A DNA stretch of 64,000 nucleotides from Citrobacter werkmanii NBRC 105721 (GCA_000759755.1 BBMW01000013.1:124001-188000), one strand, 5' to 3'. Shown: positions 21,562-34,066, counted from the first letter of the stretch. Numbers and translations are program-made. Notes: generated from the letters alone by a model not told the origin.

Positions 21562-21599
21562 GAAAAATACGTAGTCCCGCCGTTTACTGGCGGGCTACG
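21562..21599 (-). terminator. yicC: Rho-independent terminator of yicC
   Basis: On the minus strand CGTAG-CCCGCC pairs with GGCGGG-CTACG around AGTAAAC, with one bulged base, followed by a TATTTTT run. It lies 12 bases past the yicC stop. Confidence 0.85.
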
Positions 21600-21611
21600 T
21601 TGAGTAATGGC

Positions 21612-22475
21612 TTACTCGATGTTCTGAATCTGCTCGCGCATTTGCTCGATCAAAACTTTCAGTTCAATTGCGGAGTTAGTCACCTCAGCATTGATAGACT
21701 TGGATGCCAGGGTGTTCGACTCACGGTTGAATTCCTGCATCATGAAGTCCAGACGACGGCCAACCGCCTCTTTTTTCTTCAGAATGTTGTAGGTTTCTTT
21801 GACGTGAGCTTCCAGGCGATCCAGTTCTTCAGCCACATCGATACGCTGTGCCATCAGCACCAGCTCTTGCTCAAGACGGTTATTTTCCAGTTGCACCTGT
21901 GCGTCTTCCAGTTTGGCTACCAGACGCTCGCGCTGCCATTGCAGAATTTCCGGCATGTGCGCACGTACCTTCGTCACTTCAGCGCTGACGCCTTCCAGAC
22001 GCTGCTCGATCAACGCTTTCAGCGCCTGACCTTCGGTTTCACGCGCAACGATAAAGTCATCCAGCGTACCGTCAAGCGCAGCGAGGATTTCGGCGGCGAT
22101 GGCATCCAGGTCTTGCTCCTGCGCTGCCATTACCCCTGGCCAACGAAGGATATCAACCGGATTAATTTCACCTTCATCACTCTGCATTTTGACCCAGTTA
22201 GCAGCGCTCACGAGCTGTTTAGCGAGCTTTTCATTCAGGATCAGCTCGCCTTGCGCGCTGGCATCCGGCTCAAAACGCAGTGTACATTCGATTTTACCGC
22301 GCGTCAGACGCGAGCGAATGCGTTCGCGAACCACGGGTTCGAGACTACGGAACTGTTCCGGCAGGCGAAAATAAGTTTCCAGATAACGCTGGTTTACCGA
22401 GCGCATTTCCCAGGTTGCGCTACCCCATTCACCCTTGATTTCACGCCGGGCGTAGGCGGTCATGCTGCGGATCAT
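21612..22475 (-). CDS. yicC: YicC-family endoribonuclease
   Basis: 287-residue protein of the YicC/YloC family, equal in length to E. coli YicC, which has been linked to RNA cleavage and RyhB turnover. The N-terminal MIRSMTAYAR and C-terminal KINAEVTNSAIELKVLIEQMREQ-type regions (residues about 260-285) are family hallmarks, and the middle is strongly coiled-coil (about 150-260). The start is ATG 22475; the longer frame to 22523 has no family support. It is divergent from rph with a short shared promoter region. Confidence 0.96.
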   Translation of the reverse strand: MIRSMTAYARREIKGEWGSATWEMRSVNQRYLETYFRLPEQFRSLEPVVRERIRSRLTRGKIECTLRFEPDASAQGELILNEKLAKQLVSAANWVKMQSDEGEINPVDILRWPGVMAAQEQDLDAIAAEILAALDGTLDDFIVARETEGQALKALIEQRLEGVSAEVTKVRAHMPEILQWQRERLVAKLEDAQVQLENNRLEQELVLMAQRIDVAEELDRLEAHVKETYNILKKKEAVGRRLDFMMQEFNRESNTLASKSINAEVTNSAIELKVLIEQMREQIQNIE

Positions 22476-22558
22476 AGACGTTCCTGTTTTTAAAGATGAG
22501 ATGGGAGGATTATAGCCATCCACGTCTTGTCAGGATAGGAATAACCGTCGGAAGTCCG

Positions 22559-22564
22559 TATAAT
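22559..22564 (+). promoter_or_regulatory. rph: Candidate -10 hexamer of rph-pyrE promoter
   Basis: Perfect TATAAT 36 bases before the rph ATG. The -35 is not clear; TTGTCA at 22527-22532 is too far (26 bases). Confidence 0.55.
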
Positions 22565-22600
22565 GCGCAGCCACATTCGTTTCAAGCCGGAGATTTTATC

Positions 22601-23317
22601 ATGCGTCCAGCAGGTCGTAGTGCCAATCAGGTGCGTCCCGTTACCCTGACCCGTAATTATACAAAACACGCTGAAGGCTCCGTGCTGGTCGAATTTGGTG
22701 ATACCAAAGTGCTGTGTACCGCTTCTATTGATGAAGGCGTCCCACGTTTTCTGAAAGGTCAGGGCCAGGGCTGGATCACCGCAGAATATGGCATGCTGCC
22801 ACGCGCCACGCACACCCGTAACGCCCGTGAAGCGGCGAAAGGTAAGCAGGGCGGCCGTACCATGGAAATCCAGCGCCTGATCGCTCGTGCGCTGCGCGCC
22901 GCCGTTGACCTGAAGACGCTCGGTGAATTCACTATTACGCTGGACTGTGATGTTATTCAGGCAGATGGCGGTACGCGTACTGCATCGATTACTGGCGCAT
23001 GCGTTGCGTTGGCTGATGCGCTGAACAAGCTGGTGGCGAGCGGTAAGCTGAAAACTAACCCGATGAAAGGGATGGTTGCCGCGGTTTCCGTGGGGATTGT
23101 CAATGGTGAAGCGCTCTGTGATCTGGAGTACGTTGAGGATTCAGCGGCAGAAACTGACATGAACGTGGTGATGACTGAAGACGGTCGAATTATTGAAGTG
23201 CAGGGCACGGCGGAAGGTGAGCCGTTCAGCCATGAAGAACTTCTCACCCTACTGGCCTTGGCCCGAGGGGGAATCGAATCCATTGTAGCGACGCAGAAGG
23301 CGGCGTTAGAAAATTGA
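22601..23317 (+). CDS. rph: Ribonuclease PH, intact
   Basis: 238-residue phosphorolytic 3'-exoribonuclease that trims tRNA 3' ends. It begins [13 protein letters not shown] and ends in a full C-terminal helix. The active-site segments [13 protein letters not shown] and [10 protein letters not shown] are intact. K-12 laboratory strains carry a frameshifted rph that impairs pyrE expression; here the frame is complete. The start at 22601 has CCGGAG upstream. Its translation runs to just before the pyrE attenuator. Confidence 0.98.
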   Translation: MRPAGRSANQVRPVTLTRNYTKHAEGSVLVEFGDTKVLCTASIDEGVPRFLKGQGQGWITAEYGMLPRATHTRNAREAAKGKQGGRTMEIQRLIARALRAAVDLKTLGEFTITLDCDVIQADGGTRTASITGACVALADALNKLVASGKLKTNPMKGMVAAVSVGIVNGEALCDLEYVEDSAAETDMNVVMTEDGRIIEVQGTAEGEPFSHEELLTLLALARGGIESIVATQKAALEN

Positions 23318-23321
23318 TTTT

Positions 23322-23350
23322 AAAGGCGACTGAAGAGTCGCCTTTTTTTT
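23322..23350 (+). terminator. pyrE: pyrE attenuator
   Basis: AGGCGACT-GAAG-AGTCGCCT stem-loop followed by eight T residues, directly after the rph stop and 33 bases before pyrE. In E. coli this attenuator senses UTP through coupling of RNA polymerase to ribosomes translating rph. The same arrangement is seen here, with the rph stop only about 5 bases before the stem. Confidence 0.95.
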
Positions 23351-23382
23351 GTCTGTAATAAAGTGAGATGAGGAGCGAATCC

Positions 23383-24024
23383 ATGAAACCGTATCAGCGC
23401 CAGTTTATTGAGTTTGCGCTTAGCAAGCAGGTACTAAAGTTTGGCGAATTTACGCTGAAATCCGGGCGCAAAAGCCCCTATTTCTTCAACGCCGGGCTGT
23501 TTAATACCGGGCGCGATCTGGCACTGTTAGGCCGTTTTTATGCCGAAGCGCTGGTGGATTCCGGCATCGAGTTCGATCTGCTGTTTGGCCCTGCGTACAA
23601 AGGTATTCCGATTGCGACTACTACGGCTGTAGCACTTGCGGAACACCACGATAAAGATATGCCGTACTGCTTTAACCGCAAAGAGGCGAAAACCCATGGC
23701 GAAGGCGGTAATCTGGTAGGTAGCGCACTTGAGGGGCGTGTCATGCTGGTAGATGATGTTATCACCGCAGGTACGGCTATTCGTGAGTCGATGGAGATTA
23801 TTCAGGCTAATGGCGCTACGCTTGCTGGGGTATTGATTTCTCTCGATCGTCAGGAGCGTGGTCGGGGCGAGATTTCGGCGATTCAGGAAGTAGAGCGTGA
23901 TTATGGTTGCAAGGTGATTTCTATCATTACCCTGAAAGACCTGATTGCGTATCTGGAAGAGAAGCCTGAAATGGCAGAACACCTGGTAGCAGTGCGGGCG
24001 TATCGCGAAGCATACGGCGTATAA
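23383..24024 (+). CDS. pyrE: Orotate phosphoribosyltransferase
   Basis: 213-residue enzyme that joins orotate and PRPP to give OMP, the fifth step of de novo UMP synthesis. The PRPP-binding motif [13 protein letters not shown] is near residue 118, and the catalytic loop with [12 protein letters not shown] is near 97-108. ATG 23383 has GAGGAG upstream; the track-length frame from 23368 is not favoured. Expression is expected to be set by the upstream attenuator. Confidence 0.98.
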   Translation: MKPYQRQFIEFALSKQVLKFGEFTLKSGRKSPYFFNAGLFNTGRDLALLGRFYAEALVDSGIEFDLLFGPAYKGIPIATTTAVALAEHHDKDMPYCFNRKEAKTHGEGGNLVGSALEGRVMLVDDVITAGTAIRESMEIIQANGATLAGVLISLDRQERGRGEISAIQEVERDYGCKVISIITLKDLIAYLEEKPEMAEHLVAVRAYREAYGV

Positions 24025-24040
24025 GAACTGTAGATGCCGC

Positions 24041-24080
24041 TGCGCGTATCCGGCCTACGGGTTACGTAGGCCGGACAAAA
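24041..24080. repeat. REP element between convergent pyrE and slmA
   Basis: Perfect palindrome TCCGGCCTAC (24049-24058) / GTAGGCCGGA (24066-24075), typical REP sequence, between two converging genes. Confidence 0.85.
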
Positions 24081-24088
24081 CGAAGCCG

Positions 24089-24685
24089 CTACTGCAATTG
24101 AGCAGCAACCAGCGGCCAGCGGGTGTCAAAATCATCCGTTGGACGATATTTAAATTCGCTACGTACAAACCGGGACAACATACCTTCGCAGAAAGCCAGT
24201 AACTGGCTGGCCAGCAGCGTTTCATCCACGGTGTAACCTTCACCTTCACGCATTCTTTTTTCGCGCAGAACCTGGCGCAACTGGGCCTCAATACGTTCGA
24301 AAAGCTGGTTAATGCGGCCTTGCAGACGATCCTGTTCAAACATGAGCGCATGCCCGGTCAGAATGCGCGTCAGACCGGGGTTACGTTCACCGAAGCCTAA
24401 AATCAGCAGAACGATCAGACGCAGACGTGCGCTGGTGTCCTTTTCGTCTTTTAAGATCAAATTGATACGGGTAATCAGACTATCTTCGATAAACTCAATC
24501 AGACTATCGAACATGCGGGTCTTGCTGGGAAAATGGCGATATAAGGCCGCTTCGGAAACGCCTACAGAGGCTGCCAGTTTCGCTGTCGTGATGCGTTGGC
24601 TTCCATCGCTGGACTCAAGCATCAGTGCCAGAGACTGAAGTATTTCTTCGCGACGATTCCTTTTCGCAGTTTGCTTTTCTACCAT
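24089..24685 (-). CDS. slmA: Nucleoid occlusion factor SlmA
   Basis: 198-residue TetR-fold DNA-binding protein that blocks FtsZ ring formation over the nucleoid. The HTH spans about residues 28-52 ([20 protein letters not shown]). The C-terminal helical domain forms the dimer and contacts FtsZ. ATG 24685 ([12 protein letters not shown]) matches the E. coli start except Val for Ala at position 2. The longer frame to 24745 is not supported. Confidence 0.98.
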   Translation of the reverse strand: MVEKQTAKRNRREEILQSLALMLESSDGSQRITTAKLAASVGVSEAALYRHFPSKTRMFDSLIEFIEDSLITRINLILKDEKDTSARLRLIVLLILGFGERNPGLTRILTGHALMFEQDRLQGRINQLFERIEAQLRQVLREKRMREGEGYTVDETLLASQLLAFCEGMLSRFVRSEFKYRPTDDFDTRWPLVAAQLQ

Positions 24686-24738
24686 GTTACAAAATACCCC
24701 TGAAAATAAGCTCTTGCCAGGCAGGCATCCACACAGCG

Positions 24739-24760
24739 ACCGCAAACGGCTGTTTGCGGT
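24739..24760. repeat. Perfect inverted repeat between dut and slmA
   Basis: ACCGCAAAC (24739-24747), loop GGCT, GTTTGCGGT (24752-24760). No T tract follows in either direction. It could be a terminator-like stabiliser after dut or an operator before slmA. Confidence 0.6.
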
Positions 24761-24801
24761 GTGTTATTGCGTTATTACGCTGTGGGATACTTTTCTGCGG
24801 G

Positions 24802-25260
24802 TTACTTGCGCCCGGAATGGCCGAAGCCACCTTCGCCACGATCGGTGGCTTCAAACTCTTCCACCAGATTAAATTCAGCCTGCACGACCGGTACAAATAC
24901 CATCTGTGCGATACGTTCGCCCGGTTCAATCGTGAAGCTGTCCTGACCACGGTTCCAGATAGACACCATCAATTGTCCTTGATAGTCGGAATCAATCAGA
25001 CCGACCAGGTTGCCCAGTACGATGCCGTGCTTATGACCCAGCCCGGAACGTGGCAACATCACTGCCGCCAGAGAGGGATCGGCAATATGGATGGCTAACC
25101 CGGTTGGCACCAGCGTGGTTGCACCCGGCGCCAGCTCTACGGCGTCATCAAGACAAGCACGCAGGTCAAGTCCGGCAGAGCCAGAAGTGGCGTACGTCGG
25201 GAGCGGAAATTGTTGCCCTACGCGCGGGTCCAGAATCTTAACGTCGATTTTTTTCATCAT
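24802..25260 (-). CDS. dut: dUTP diphosphatase
   Basis: 152-residue trimeric dUTPase (dUTP to dUMP + PPi), keeping uracil out of DNA and feeding thymidylate synthesis. All five motifs are present: [40 protein letters not shown] and the C-terminal [12 protein letters not shown]. Its start overlaps the 3' end of coaBC by 23 bases, so the two are translationally coupled. Confidence 0.98.
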   Translation of the reverse strand: MMKKIDVKILDPRVGQQFPLPTYATSGSAGLDLRACLDDAVELAPGATTLVPTGLAIHIADPSLAAVMLPRSGLGHKHGIVLGNLVGLIDSDYQGQLMVSIWNRGQDSFTIEPGERIAQMVFVPVVQAEFNLVEEFEATDRGEGGFGHSGRK

Positions 25261-26461
25261 AACGGGTCACGATCTCGTCGAGTAATAATTGGCCCAGGAG
25301 TTCTTTACGCTCAAGCGGTAAGACTTTATCTCCATCCTGCCAAAAAAGGTGTAATGCGTTGCTGTCGCTGTTAAATCCTTGATTTGATAACGAAACGTCG
25401 TTCGCACAGATCACATCAAGGTTTTTGCGGATGCGTTTTTGCCGGGCATATTCTTCCACATTATTTGTTTCGGCGGCAAACCCAACGACAAAAGGACGAT
25501 TAGCATCCAGTGCGGCAACACCGGCGATAATATCCGGGTTTTTGACCATTTTTACTGTTAATTCATCACCCTGCGTCGCCTGTTTTTTGATTTTTTCGGG
25601 GGCGACGGTCTCGGCGCGATAATCAGCGACTGCGGCGCAGCCGATAAAAATATGCTGTTGTTGCACCGCAGATTGCACGGCGGCTTCCATCTCCAGTGCG
25701 GTCATCACATCAATGCGCTGCACAAATGGCGGTGTGGGTAACGAAACAGGTCCCGACACCAGCGTGACGTTTGCCCCGCGTTTTGCGGCAGCGGCTGCGA
25801 TCGCAAATCCCATTTTTCCGGAGCTGTGATTGGAAATGTAACGCACGGGATCCAGCGGTTCACGCGTCGGGCCCGCCGTAATCATGATGTTGAGATGTTG
25901 CAGATCGTTGACAGGCGAGAAATGTTCTGCGGCCATATCGACAATCGTCAACGGATCCAGCATGCGGCCAGGACCGACATCGCCACATGCCTGGCTACCG
26001 CTGTCAGGGCCCCAAATGAGCAAACCTCGCGAGGCAAGAATGCCCAGATTGTGCTGGGTCGCGGCAGCACGGTACATCTGCTGGTTCATGGCTGGCAGCA
26101 CAGCAACAGGAGCAGGCGTTGCCAGACAGATCGTTGAAACCAAATCGTTAGCCATACCTGCGGCGACGCGGGCAATCAGGTCTGCCGTAGCAGGGGCCAG
26201 GATAACCAGGTCGGCCCATTTCCCCAGCTCAATGTGGCCCATCGCGGCTTCGGCCGCGGGGTCAAGCAGGCTGTCGGAAACGGGATAACCCGAAACCGCT
26301 TGTAAGCTCAGGGGAGTAATAAACGCTTTTGCCGCTTCGGTCATCGCCACGCGGACGTCAGCGCCGCGTTCCCGCAAACGACGCACCAGTTCAGGGGTTT
26401 TGTACGCAGCAATGCCGCCACTGACGCCAAGTACGATTTTTTTACCGGCCAGGCTCATCAT
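25238..26461 (-). CDS. coaBC: Bifunctional phosphopantothenoylcysteine decarboxylase/synthetase
   Basis: 407-residue bifunctional coenzyme A enzyme. The N-terminal flavin-dependent decarboxylase (CoaC, about 1-190) has GGIAAYK and catalytic His76 in MGHIELG. The C-terminal synthetase (CoaB) ligates cysteine to phosphopantothenate using CTP and contains the segment [10 protein letters not shown] near 210 and AAVADYR. Two adjacent ATGs are possible (26461, 26458); AGGAAA upstream fits the first. It is followed by the overlapping dut gene and is divergent from radC. Confidence 0.97.
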   Translation of the reverse strand: MMSLAGKKIVLGVSGGIAAYKTPELVRRLRERGADVRVAMTEAAKAFITPLSLQAVSGYPVSDSLLDPAAEAAMGHIELGKWADLVILAPATADLIARVAAGMANDLVSTICLATPAPVAVLPAMNQQMYRAAATQHNLGILASRGLLIWGPDSGSQACGDVGPGRMLDPLTIVDMAAEHFSPVNDLQHLNIMITAGPTREPLDPVRYISNHSSGKMGFAIAAAAAKRGANVTLVSGPVSLPTPPFVQRIDVMTALEMEAAVQSAVQQQHIFIGCAAVADYRAETVAPEKIKKQATQGDELTVKMVKNPDIIAGVAALDANRPFVVGFAAETNNVEEYARQKRIRKNLDVICANDVSLSNQGFNSDSNALHLFWQDGDKVLPLERKELLGQLLLDEIVTRYDEKNRR

Positions 26462-26629
26462 GATCTTTCCTGTTGGGTTTCACCAGAAGGCGGATATTTT
26501 ATCACAATCCGCAATGAGTCGTGCTTTTGCCCGCGCTTCAGTTTGCGAGCCGCTACGAAGAAGTGATAACAGAGCGTCGATTCGCGACAGGCGTTATGCC
26601 ACTATGCGGACGAGAAAGGAGGGGGAGGC

Positions 26630-27295
26630 ATGGAAAATACAGGACGTATGATGCCCCGGGAAAAGCTATTGGCGCAGGGGGCTGGTTCACTTAGCGATGT
26701 TGAGCTACTGGCGCTTTTTTTACGCACCGGGATTCTGGGTAAAGATGTGCTGACGCTGGCAAAAGAGTTGATCCAGCATTTTGGTTCGCTGTATGGCCTG
26801 TTATCAGCAGACTATATGGCGTTTAGCCACGTTCACGGTATTGGCCTGGCGAAGTATGCGCAGCTTAAAGGGATTGCCGAACTGGCAAGGCGCTACCATA
26901 ACGTGCGAGTGATGGAAGAGCGCGCGTTACTTAGCCCGGAAATGGCGCGAGAATTTCTGCAAAGTCAGCTCGCGCAAGAGGAACGCGAGATCTTTCTGGT
27001 GATCTTTATGGATTCTCAACATCACGTGATTAAACACAGCAAACTTTTTTCCGGTACGCTTAGCCATGTTGAGGTGCATCCACGAGAAATTGTGCGTGAA
27101 GCGATAAAAATGAATGCGTCAGCGGTGATCCTTGCGCATAATCACCCTTCGGGTTGTGCAGAGCCGAGTAAAGCAGATAAACTCATCACCGAGCGTGTTG
27201 TGAAATGCTGTCAGTTCATGGATATCCGGGTGCTTGATCATCTGGTCATTGGGCGCGGAGAGTACGTTTCTTTTGCGGAACGCGGTTGGATTTAA
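26630..27295 (+). CDS. radC: RadC-family JAMM protein
   Basis: 221-residue UPF0758 protein (YicR/RadC). An N-terminal helix-hairpin-helix region ([15 protein letters not shown], near 68-82) precedes a JAB1/MPN+ metalloprotease-like domain with the metal motif His170-Asn-His172-Pro-Ser-Gly and Asp183. The original repair phenotype of radC has been attributed to another gene, so its role is unsettled. The Shine-Dalgarno AAGGAGGGGGA is unusually strong. It lies between coaBC and rpmB as in E. coli. Confidence 0.95.
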   Translation: MENTGRMMPREKLLAQGAGSLSDVELLALFLRTGILGKDVLTLAKELIQHFGSLYGLLSADYMAFSHVHGIGLAKYAQLKGIAELARRYHNVRVMEERALLSPEMAREFLQSQLAQEEREIFLVIFMDSQHHVIKHSKLFSGTLSHVEVHPREIVREAIKMNASAVILAHNHPSGCAEPSKADKLITERVVKCCQFMDIRVLDHLVIGRGEYVSFAERGWI

Positions 27296-27337
27296 CGCAC
27301 TTTACGCGATCCATCGGGATCTTTGTCTGTTCGGGAC

Positions 27338-27366
27338 TTGAGCATAACGCCGGGTCAGCGTATACT
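27338..27366 (+). promoter_or_regulatory. rpmB: Sigma-70 promoter of rpmBG-mutM
   Basis: TTGAGC (27338-27343), 17-base spacer, TATACT (27361-27366). Transcription should start near 27373, leaving a leader of about 140 bases before rpmB. Confidence 0.8.
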
Positions 27367-27372
27367 ACGCCA

Positions 27373-27750
<378 letters not shown>

Positions 27751-27767
27751 GTACTAAGAGGAAATAA

Positions 27768-27938
<171 letters not shown>

Positions 27939-27956
27939 TTTTCGCTTTGATGTAAT

Positions 27957-27985
27957 AAAAAACCTCGCTTCGGCGGGGTTTTTTG
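27957..27985 (+). terminator. rpmG: Rho-independent terminator after rpmG
   Basis: AACCTCGC-TTCG-GCGGGGTT hairpin with an extra-stable TTCG loop and six T residues. mutM follows 51 bases later, so mutM expression relies on read-through or its own promoter. Confidence 0.93.
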
Positions 27986-28036
27986 TTTTCTGGCCGTCCC
28001 CATATTAATGTGACCTGATACATCGCCGGAGATACT

Positions 28037-28846
28037 ATGCCTGAATTACCTGAAGTCGAAACCAGCCGCCGCGGTATTGAGCCGCATCTGGTTGGGGCAA
28101 CGATTATGCACGCGACTGTGCGTAACGGTCGTTTGCGTTGGCCGGTATCAGAGGAAATCTATCGTCTGAGTGATAAACCTGTCCTCAGCGTACAGCGGCG
28201 CGCTAAATACCTGCTGCTGGAGTTGCCGGATGGTTGGGTAATCATTCATCTGGGGATGTCGGGGAGTTTGCGTATCCTTCCTGAAGAGCTTCCTGCAGAA
28301 AAGCATGACCACGTTGACTTAGTGATGAGTAACGGCAAAGTCCTGCGCTATACCGATCCTCGCCGTTTTGGCGCCTGGTTGTGGACTCCCGAATTGGATG
28401 GACACAATGTTCTCGCTCATCTTGGCCCTGAGCCACTGAGCGACGATTTCAACGCCAGTTATCTGCAGCAGAAATGCGCGAAGAAGAAAACCGCGATTAA
28501 ACCCTGGCTGATGGATAACAAGCTGGTGGTGGGGGTCGGTAATATCTATGCCAGCGAGTCGCTGTTTGCCGCTGGCATCCATCCTGACCGCCTGGCGTCA
28601 TCTTTGTCGCAGGATGAGTACGAACTGCTGGTGCGCGTCATCAAGGCGGTTTTACTGCGTTCGATTGAACAGGGTGGAACGACGCTGAAGGACTTCCTGC
28701 AAAGCGACGGTAAGCCGGGCTATTTTGCCCAGGAGTTGCAGGTCTATGGGAGAGAAGGTGAACCCTGTCGCGTATGTGGCGCGCCAATCATTGCGACAAA
28801 ACACGCCCAGCGCACAACGTTCTACTGCCGTCGCTGTCAGAAATAA
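28037..28846 (+). CDS. mutM: Formamidopyrimidine-DNA glycosylase (Fpg)
   Basis: 269-residue base-excision repair enzyme removing 8-oxoguanine and formamidopyrimidines, with AP-lyase activity. The catalytic Pro2-Glu3 is in MPELPEVE, the helix-two-turn-helix region carries [10 protein letters not shown] near 165, and a C-terminal zinc finger is formed by CRVC and CRRC. It lies behind rpmBG as in E. coli. Confidence 0.98.
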   Translation: MPELPEVETSRRGIEPHLVGATIMHATVRNGRLRWPVSEEIYRLSDKPVLSVQRRAKYLLLELPDGWVIIHLGMSGSLRILPEELPAEKHDHVDLVMSNGKVLRYTDPRRFGAWLWTPELDGHNVLAHLGPEPLSDDFNASYLQQKCAKKKTAIKPWLMDNKLVVGVGNIYASESLFAAGIHPDRLASSLSQDEYELLVRVIKAVLLRSIEQGGTTLKDFLQSDGKPGYFAQELQVYGREGEPCRVCGAPIIATKHAQRTTFYCRRCQK

Positions 28847-28894
28847 CATTCGTTGCTGGCCGGGTAAACTTTATGTCTTATCCGGCAAGACGCA

Positions 28895-30660
<1,766 letters not shown>

Positions 30661-30957
30661 AATGGTAGCTAACTTATGAATGTGCTGGGGATTCTATGTA
30701 TTTAACTATGGCTTTACCATCATTTTTATCCAGGTTGCAGCAAAACGATGGAATCGTCGGGCACTGTTTTAGCCTACGGCTATTTTAAAAATGCTTATGA
30801 TCGTACTGACGTGGCTTAACGTCTTGTGCGGCGTGTGTTTTAAGGTGAAAGCACTAATTTTATATCTTTTTGTTTTTAAAAGTTTATTTATTTATTCTGT
30901 TCAAAAAATATTCGTTTCGGAATGCGTGATAATAAATGATATACTACTGCGCAATTT
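30661..30957. promoter_or_regulatory. AT-rich divergent waaA/waaG intergenic region
   Basis: No gene is seen in this stretch, which is AT-rich. An extended -10 TGATATACT lies at 30937-30945 on the plus strand, placing a start near 30952, just before the JUMPStart-like element. The -35 is weak. The waaA promoter must also be here on the other strand, but I could not place it. Confidence 0.6.
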
Positions 30958-31003
30958 CAGGTAGCTAGCCGGCAGAAACATTTCGAAAACATGGGCGGTA
31001 AAC
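30958..31003 (+). promoter_or_regulatory. JUMPStart/ops-like element for RfaH
   Basis: The pattern CAGGTAGCTAGCCGGCAG ... GGGCGGTAA matches the layout of the JUMPStart element found before LPS, capsule and O-antigen operons. The ops core reads GGCGGTAAACT (30994-31004), differing from GGCGGTAGNNT at the eighth base. In other enterobacteria this element pauses RNA polymerase and recruits RfaH. Here it directly precedes waaG. Confidence 0.8.
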
Positions 31004-31055
31004 TTTGGATGTATCAGACCTGCTATGCCTGGCGACGCGATGCGGATATTAATGC

Positions 31056-32180
31056 ATGAATATTGCTTTTTGTTTGTACAAGTATTTCCCCTATGGTGGG
31101 TTACAGCGTGATTTTCTGCGAGTAGCGCTCACGGTTGCTGCACGAGGTCATCATGTCCAGGTGTTTACCCAGTCATGGCAGGGCGAACGTCCGGAAGGAC
31201 TGGAAATTATACTCGTACCCGTCACAGCCAGAACTAACCATGGGAAAAACGAGCAATATTATCAGTGGGTTCAAAATTATTTAAGCCAGCATCCCGTCGA
31301 TCGTATCGTTGGTTTTAATAAAATGCCTGGGCTGGATGTGTATTACGCTGCCGACGTTTGTTATGCGGAAAAGGTCGCTCGCGAGAAGGGCTTCTTCTAT
31401 AAGTTGACGCGTCGGTATCGGCACTACTCTGCATTTGAAAAAGCGACGTTTCAACAAGGTTCTGGTACCACGCTTTTGATGTTAACCGATAAGCAAATCG
31501 GTGATTTCAAACAGCATTATCATACCGAGAGCCAGCGTTTTCGTATTCTGCCGCCAGGTATCTACCCAGACAGAAAATACAGCCTGCAACCTGAAAACAG
31601 CAGGCAGATTGTCAGAGAAAAGAATGGTATTGCTCTCGATCAGTTCCTGCTTCTGCAGGTCGGCTCTGATTTCAAACGCAAAGGTGTGCCAAGAAGCTTA
31701 CAGGCGTTGGCTTCTTTACCTGAGACTATACGTCACCGTACTCAGTTGATGGTTGTTGGTCAGGATAAGGCCGATCGTTATCGTGCTCAGGCCCGCCAAT
31801 TGGGTATTGAAAAGCAAGTTCAATTCTTCTCAGGGCGAGATGATGTCGCTGAATTGATGTCTGCTGCCGATTTATTGCTTCACCCGGCAGTTCAGGAAGC
31901 CGCTGGTATCGTCTTGCTAGAAGCCGTAGTTGCCGGGCTGCCAGTATTAACCACTGAGGTATGCGGCTACGCAGGGTATATCATTGCCGCCCAATGCGGT
32001 GTGGTGATTCCTGAACCTTTTGCGCAGGAAAATTTGAATACAGCACTTTTCGATGCGCTGCAAAATAATGAGCAGAGAAGTCGTTGGGCTGAAAATGCGC
32101 GACATTTTGCTGATACAGAAGATCTCTACAGCCTGGCAGATAAAGCTGCAGATATCATTTTAGGTCTCGAAAATGATTGA
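31056..32180 (+). CDS. waaG: LPS glucosyltransferase I WaaG
   Basis: 374-residue GT4 enzyme, the length of E. coli WaaG, that adds the first outer-core hexose (glucose from UDP-glucose) to heptose II. The EX7E motif is visible in [11 protein letters not shown] near residue 280. The N-terminal acceptor domain reads [20 protein letters not shown]. In K-12 and Salmonella waaQ precedes it; here it is the first gene after the ops element and has little Shine-Dalgarno. It overlaps waaP by 8 bases. Confidence 0.96.
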   Translation: MNIAFCLYKYFPYGGLQRDFLRVALTVAARGHHVQVFTQSWQGERPEGLEIILVPVTARTNHGKNEQYYQWVQNYLSQHPVDRIVGFNKMPGLDVYYAADVCYAEKVAREKGFFYKLTRRYRHYSAFEKATFQQGSGTTLLMLTDKQIGDFKQHYHTESQRFRILPPGIYPDRKYSLQPENSRQIVREKNGIALDQFLLLQVGSDFKRKGVPRSLQALASLPETIRHRTQLMVVGQDKADRYRAQARQLGIEKQVQFFSGRDDVAELMSAADLLLHPAVQEAAGIVLLEAVVAGLPVLTTEVCGYAGYIIAAQCGVVIPEPFAQENLNTALFDALQNNEQRSRWAENARHFADTEDLYSLADKAADIILGLEND

Positions 32181-32970
32181 ATTGAAAGAGCCATTTGTCA
32201 CGCAATGGCAAGGAAAAGACCCGTTCACAGAGGTCACTAAGCTGGATGGCGAGATTTTTCGCGCTCTGGAAACACGGCGTACCCTGCGTTTTGAGATGAT
32301 GGGAAAAGGTTACTTTCTTAAATATCATCATGGGACCACGCTTAAAGAAGTGTTGAAGAACCTTATTTCTCTGCGCATGCCTGTGCTTGGCGCGGACCGG
32401 GAATGGCTGGCGATTCACCGTTTACAAGCATTGAATGTGGATACAATGACGGGTGTTGCTTTTGGACAGAAAGGGCTGAATCCGTTAGAGCGAACCTCAT
32501 TTATTATCACTGAGGATCTTTCTCCTGCCATCAGCCTTGAAGATTTTTGCGCCAACTGGGGAATTGAACGGCCCGATTTTGTATTAAAACGGACCATTAT
32601 TACCCGCGTGGCGGAAATGGTGGGTAAAATGCATCGAGGTGGAGTAAATCATCGGGATTGTTATATTTGCCATTTCCTGCTCCAACAGCCGATGCCAGCA
32701 GATGTTGCGGAGATCAAACTCTCTGTGATTGATCTGCATCGTGCGCAAATACGTCAGCGGGTACCACGCCGCTGGCGGGATAAGGATTTGATCGGGCTCT
32801 ATTTCTCCTCACTGGAGATTGGGCTAACGTCCAGAGATATCTACCGTTTTTTACGTGTCTATTTTTCGATGCCATTACGTGAAATCTTTCGTCAGGAAGT
32901 CAGGTTGTTTGAACAGGCTGTCACAAAAGCGCAAAAAATAAGACAAAGAACAATAAGAAAAGCGCTATAA
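32173..32970 (+). CDS. waaP: LPS heptose I kinase WaaP
   Basis: 265-residue kinase that phosphorylates heptose I of the inner core, needed for outer-membrane stability. The eukaryotic-kinase-like catalytic Asp162 lies in NHRDCY, and the metal-binding DLHRA follows near 188. The start lies inside the end of waaG (ATGATTGA), indicating coupled translation. No waaY kinase follows it, unlike K-12. Confidence 0.96.
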   Translation: MIELKEPFVTQWQGKDPFTEVTKLDGEIFRALETRRTLRFEMMGKGYFLKYHHGTTLKEVLKNLISLRMPVLGADREWLAIHRLQALNVDTMTGVAFGQKGLNPLERTSFIITEDLSPAISLEDFCANWGIERPDFVLKRTIITRVAEMVGKMHRGGVNHRDCYICHFLLQQPMPADVAEIKLSVIDLHRAQIRQRVPRRWRDKDLIGLYFSSLEIGLTSRDIYRFLRVYFSMPLREIFRQEVRLFEQAVTKAQKIRQRTIRKAL

Positions 32971-33000
32971 ATTACACATGAAGTTTGAGGCTATTTTATT

Positions 33001-34020
33001 ATGAACATCGATTTCCAGAAGTTGATCATTCAAAAACATATCATCGACAGCTCGACGCATGGCAAGAGTAAAAAACTAAGCGTTGCGTATGGTGTCGATC
33101 GTAATTTTTTGTTTGGATCCGGCATTTCTATGACCTCAGTATTAGTGAATAATCCTGATATTGATATCCATTTTTATATCGCCACTGACTATATCGATGA
33201 CGACTATCTGGAAAGCATAAAACGCCTAACGCAAATGTACAGTACGACAGTGACTGTCCTTGTTTTCGATAATGCGGCCTTTCGTGAACTGCCGAGCACG
33301 AAAGCCTGGACTTATGCAATGTACTATCGTTACTTTGCATTTGAATATTTAAGCACCGAATTAAGCTCGGTACTGTATCTGGATGCCGATGTCATTTGTA
33401 AAGGTTCTCTACGGGAACTTACTGAGATTAATTTCTGCGGGGAATATGCAGCTGTCATTAATGATGTTGATGAAGTGCGAATTAAATCCGGTACCAGACT
33501 CGGTATCCCTGAACTGAGTAAGGGGTATTTTAATTCGGGTGTTGTATTTGCGAATCTCGAAGTATGGCGTGAGCAGCAGTTGTTAACCAAAGCATTTTCT
33601 ATATTAGACAAACGCCAAAAGGAATTACTTTATTTCGACCAGGACGTGCTCAATATTTTGTTTGTCGGCAATGTTATTTTCCTGAGAAGAGACTTTAACT
33701 GTATCTATGGGGTCGATCAGGAACTCAAAAATAAAAACGATAAGATTTATCAGGATTTCATTACCGACGATACGGTATTAATTCACTATGTGGGCGTCAC
33801 TAAACCATGGCATTCATGGGCTAAATACCCGGTGGCTAAGTTTTTTATTGAAGCATATCAGAAATCCGCATGGGCAGAAAAGTCTCTGTTAAATGCAAAT
33901 ACAGCCAAGTTGTATAAACGTAAGTCACGACATGAAAGAGTGCAGCGGAAATATATTCGTTCTGTGTTAAGTCATGTTATGTATATAAAAAATAAACTAC
34001 ATAATGCACGGTCGCACTAG
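33001..34020 (+). CDS. GT8 LPS core glycosyltransferase, WaaO/WaaI-like
   Basis: 339-residue retaining glycosyltransferase of family 8. The N-terminal fold reads LSVAYGVDRNFLFGSGISMTS (residues 26-46), the DXD metal motif is Asp128-Ala-Asp130, and a C-terminal basic region (KRKSRHERVQ, near 304) is typical of WaaO/WaaI/WaaJ proteins. By position (right after waaP) it probably adds the second outer-core hexose, alpha-1,3-linked glucose or galactose. Donor and linkage cannot be decided from sequence. GC content is lower than the flanking genes. Confidence 0.82.
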   Translation: MNIDFQKLIIQKHIIDSSTHGKSKKLSVAYGVDRNFLFGSGISMTSVLVNNPDIDIHFYIATDYIDDDYLESIKRLTQMYSTTVTVLVFDNAAFRELPSTKAWTYAMYYRYFAFEYLSTELSSVLYLDADVICKGSLRELTEINFCGEYAAVINDVDEVRIKSGTRLGIPELSKGYFNSGVVFANLEVWREQQLLTKAFSILDKRQKELLYFDQDVLNILFVGNVIFLRRDFNCIYGVDQELKNKNDKIYQDFITDDTVLIHYVGVTKPWHSWAKYPVAKFFIEAYQKSAWAEKSLLNANTAKLYKRKSRHERVQRKYIRSVLSHVMYIKNKLHNARSH

Positions 34021-34066
34021 TTTGTTGTGCAGATAATTTTCAGATAGCATAAAAAAGGTGTAGTAC

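Noticed and set aside
21600-22493. 297-codon open frame on the plus strand
   Set aside because: Antisense shadow of yicC, with no Shine-Dalgarno or recognisable domain.
31004-31055. Possible waaQ remnant between ops and waaG
   Set aside because: The 50 bases show no similarity in any frame to the WaaQ termini, and a complete waaQ-like gene exists at 36050-37105.
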